A DNA stretch of 64,000 bases, taken from contig CAVXNH010000109.1 of NCBI GenBank assembly GCA_963762885.1, forward strand, positions 1 to 64,000. The letters are read 5' to 3'. Both the position numbers and the translations under genes were made by a program. Source of the DNA: JASHVB01 sp963762885. GTDB taxonomy: Bacteria; Pseudomonadota; Alphaproteobacteria; Acetobacterales; Acetobacteraceae. This document shows, in pieces, positions 63,613 through 64,000 of this stretch (positions within the stretch are counted from its first letter, which is position 1; each line of letters starts with the position of its first letter). Below the pieces are notes generated by a model. It made no database searches. It had not been told where the DNA came from and saw only the letters and a program-made list of their open reading frames with translations.

Positions 63613-64000
63613 TCAGAAAATTGTCCAGGCGAACAGCAGGAAGGCGTTGTTGCTGGAAGCGTTGCGCCCGTAGCCGTCATAGTTCGTGTTGGCGCCGTTG
63701 TAGTCGGTGTAGAACATATACTCGGCGCCGACTTTGAGATTAAGCCACGGATGCCACAGGGAGTCGTCCTTGCCGAACGGCACCCAGTCGGCCTCGACGC
63801 TGAAGCCGTTATAGTTGGGTGAATTGTTGGCAAAGCCCGCGAGGTCGGCGCCTAGCTGGTACCCGGTCTGGTAGGAAATCGGGTTCTGCGGTCCGAATCC
63901 GGCGAACCAGCTCACCACCACACCGTAGGTGTTCTTGTACCAGGTCCTGGGCGTTGACGGTGATCGTGTTGAGCCCGTAGTTCGATCCTATGCTGCTGCC
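63613..64000 (-). CDS. outer-membrane beta-barrel protein, partial (C-terminal)
   Basis: The last 100 or so residues of a barrel protein, open at the right edge. Alternating aromatic strands are seen (NGFSVEADWVPFGKDDSLWH, NLKVGAEYMFYTDYNGANTN, then NNAFLLFAWTIF). The C-terminal Phe is the usual outer-membrane assembly signal. A likely one-base break near 63945 separates it from the upstream part (GLNTITVNAQDL). The type of barrel (porin or other) cannot be decided from this part. Confidence 0.7.

Overview
The window is GC-rich DNA from an alphaproteobacterium, most likely an Acetobacteraceae-type member of the Rhodospirillales. This placement is inferred from codon bias, the S10/spc/alpha ribosomal gene order, PEP-CTERM proteins, a SPINDLY-type glycosyltransferase and many short palindromic intergenic repeats. 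No marker was searched, so genus and species are left open.

Positions 1-18613 hold the main ribosomal protein super-operon, all on the plus strand: rpsL(partial)-rpsG-tuf-rpsJ-rplC-rplD-rplW-rplB-rpsS-rplV-rpsC-rplP-rpmC-rpsQ-rplN-rplX-rplE-rpsN-rpsH-rplF-rplR-rpsE-rpmD-rplO-secY-adk-[O-GlcNAc-transferase-like gene]-rpsM-rpsK-rpoA-rplQ. fusA is absent from its usual place between rpsG and tuf. About thirty single-base indels lie in otherwise perfectly conserved ribosomal genes between 1.8 and 11.4 kb. These look like consensus errors in the assembly rather than biology. The affected genes are annotated here at full length across the indels.

Positions 18.6-24.2 kb hold two tandem minus-strand genes for secreted YD-repeat proteins with PEP-CTERM sorting tails, a glycosyltransferase fused to TPRs, a long palindrome and an orphan protein. 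The basic tail and stop codon of one YD protein are encoded by a dispersed palindromic repeat.

Positions 24.3-33 kb are a mobile-element zone. It contains an IS91-type element with its own tyrosine recombinase, a large winged-helix/NB-ARC/TPR regulator, and an ISL3-family insertion that splits a DUF2971 gene with a clean 8-bp target duplication.

Positions 33.1-64 kb are ordinary chromosome with islands. They include a pgeF-midA-lgt cluster, hldD/rfaD and a ubiK-like gene. A hybrid histidine kinase has an ethylene-receptor-like sensor domain. Three DsrE-family genes are bracketed by two MITE-like elements with 4-bp target duplications. Further genes are YbjN-proC, a class 3 lipase, a cyclase/TPR gene next to a TfdA-like dioxygenase, a CoA transferase, a Kef-type antiporter, a VapBC pair plus a broken toxin with its antitoxin, an epimerase and an aldo/keto reductase. 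An IS30 element sits inside a palindromic repeat. The right end has a secreted 12-residue-repeat protein, an alpha/beta hydrolase, a Crp/Fnr regulator, an HtrA protease, a ketopantoate reductase and a partial outer-membrane barrel.

At least five families of palindromic repeats are scattered through the intergenic spaces. No tRNA, rRNA or CRISPR array was seen.
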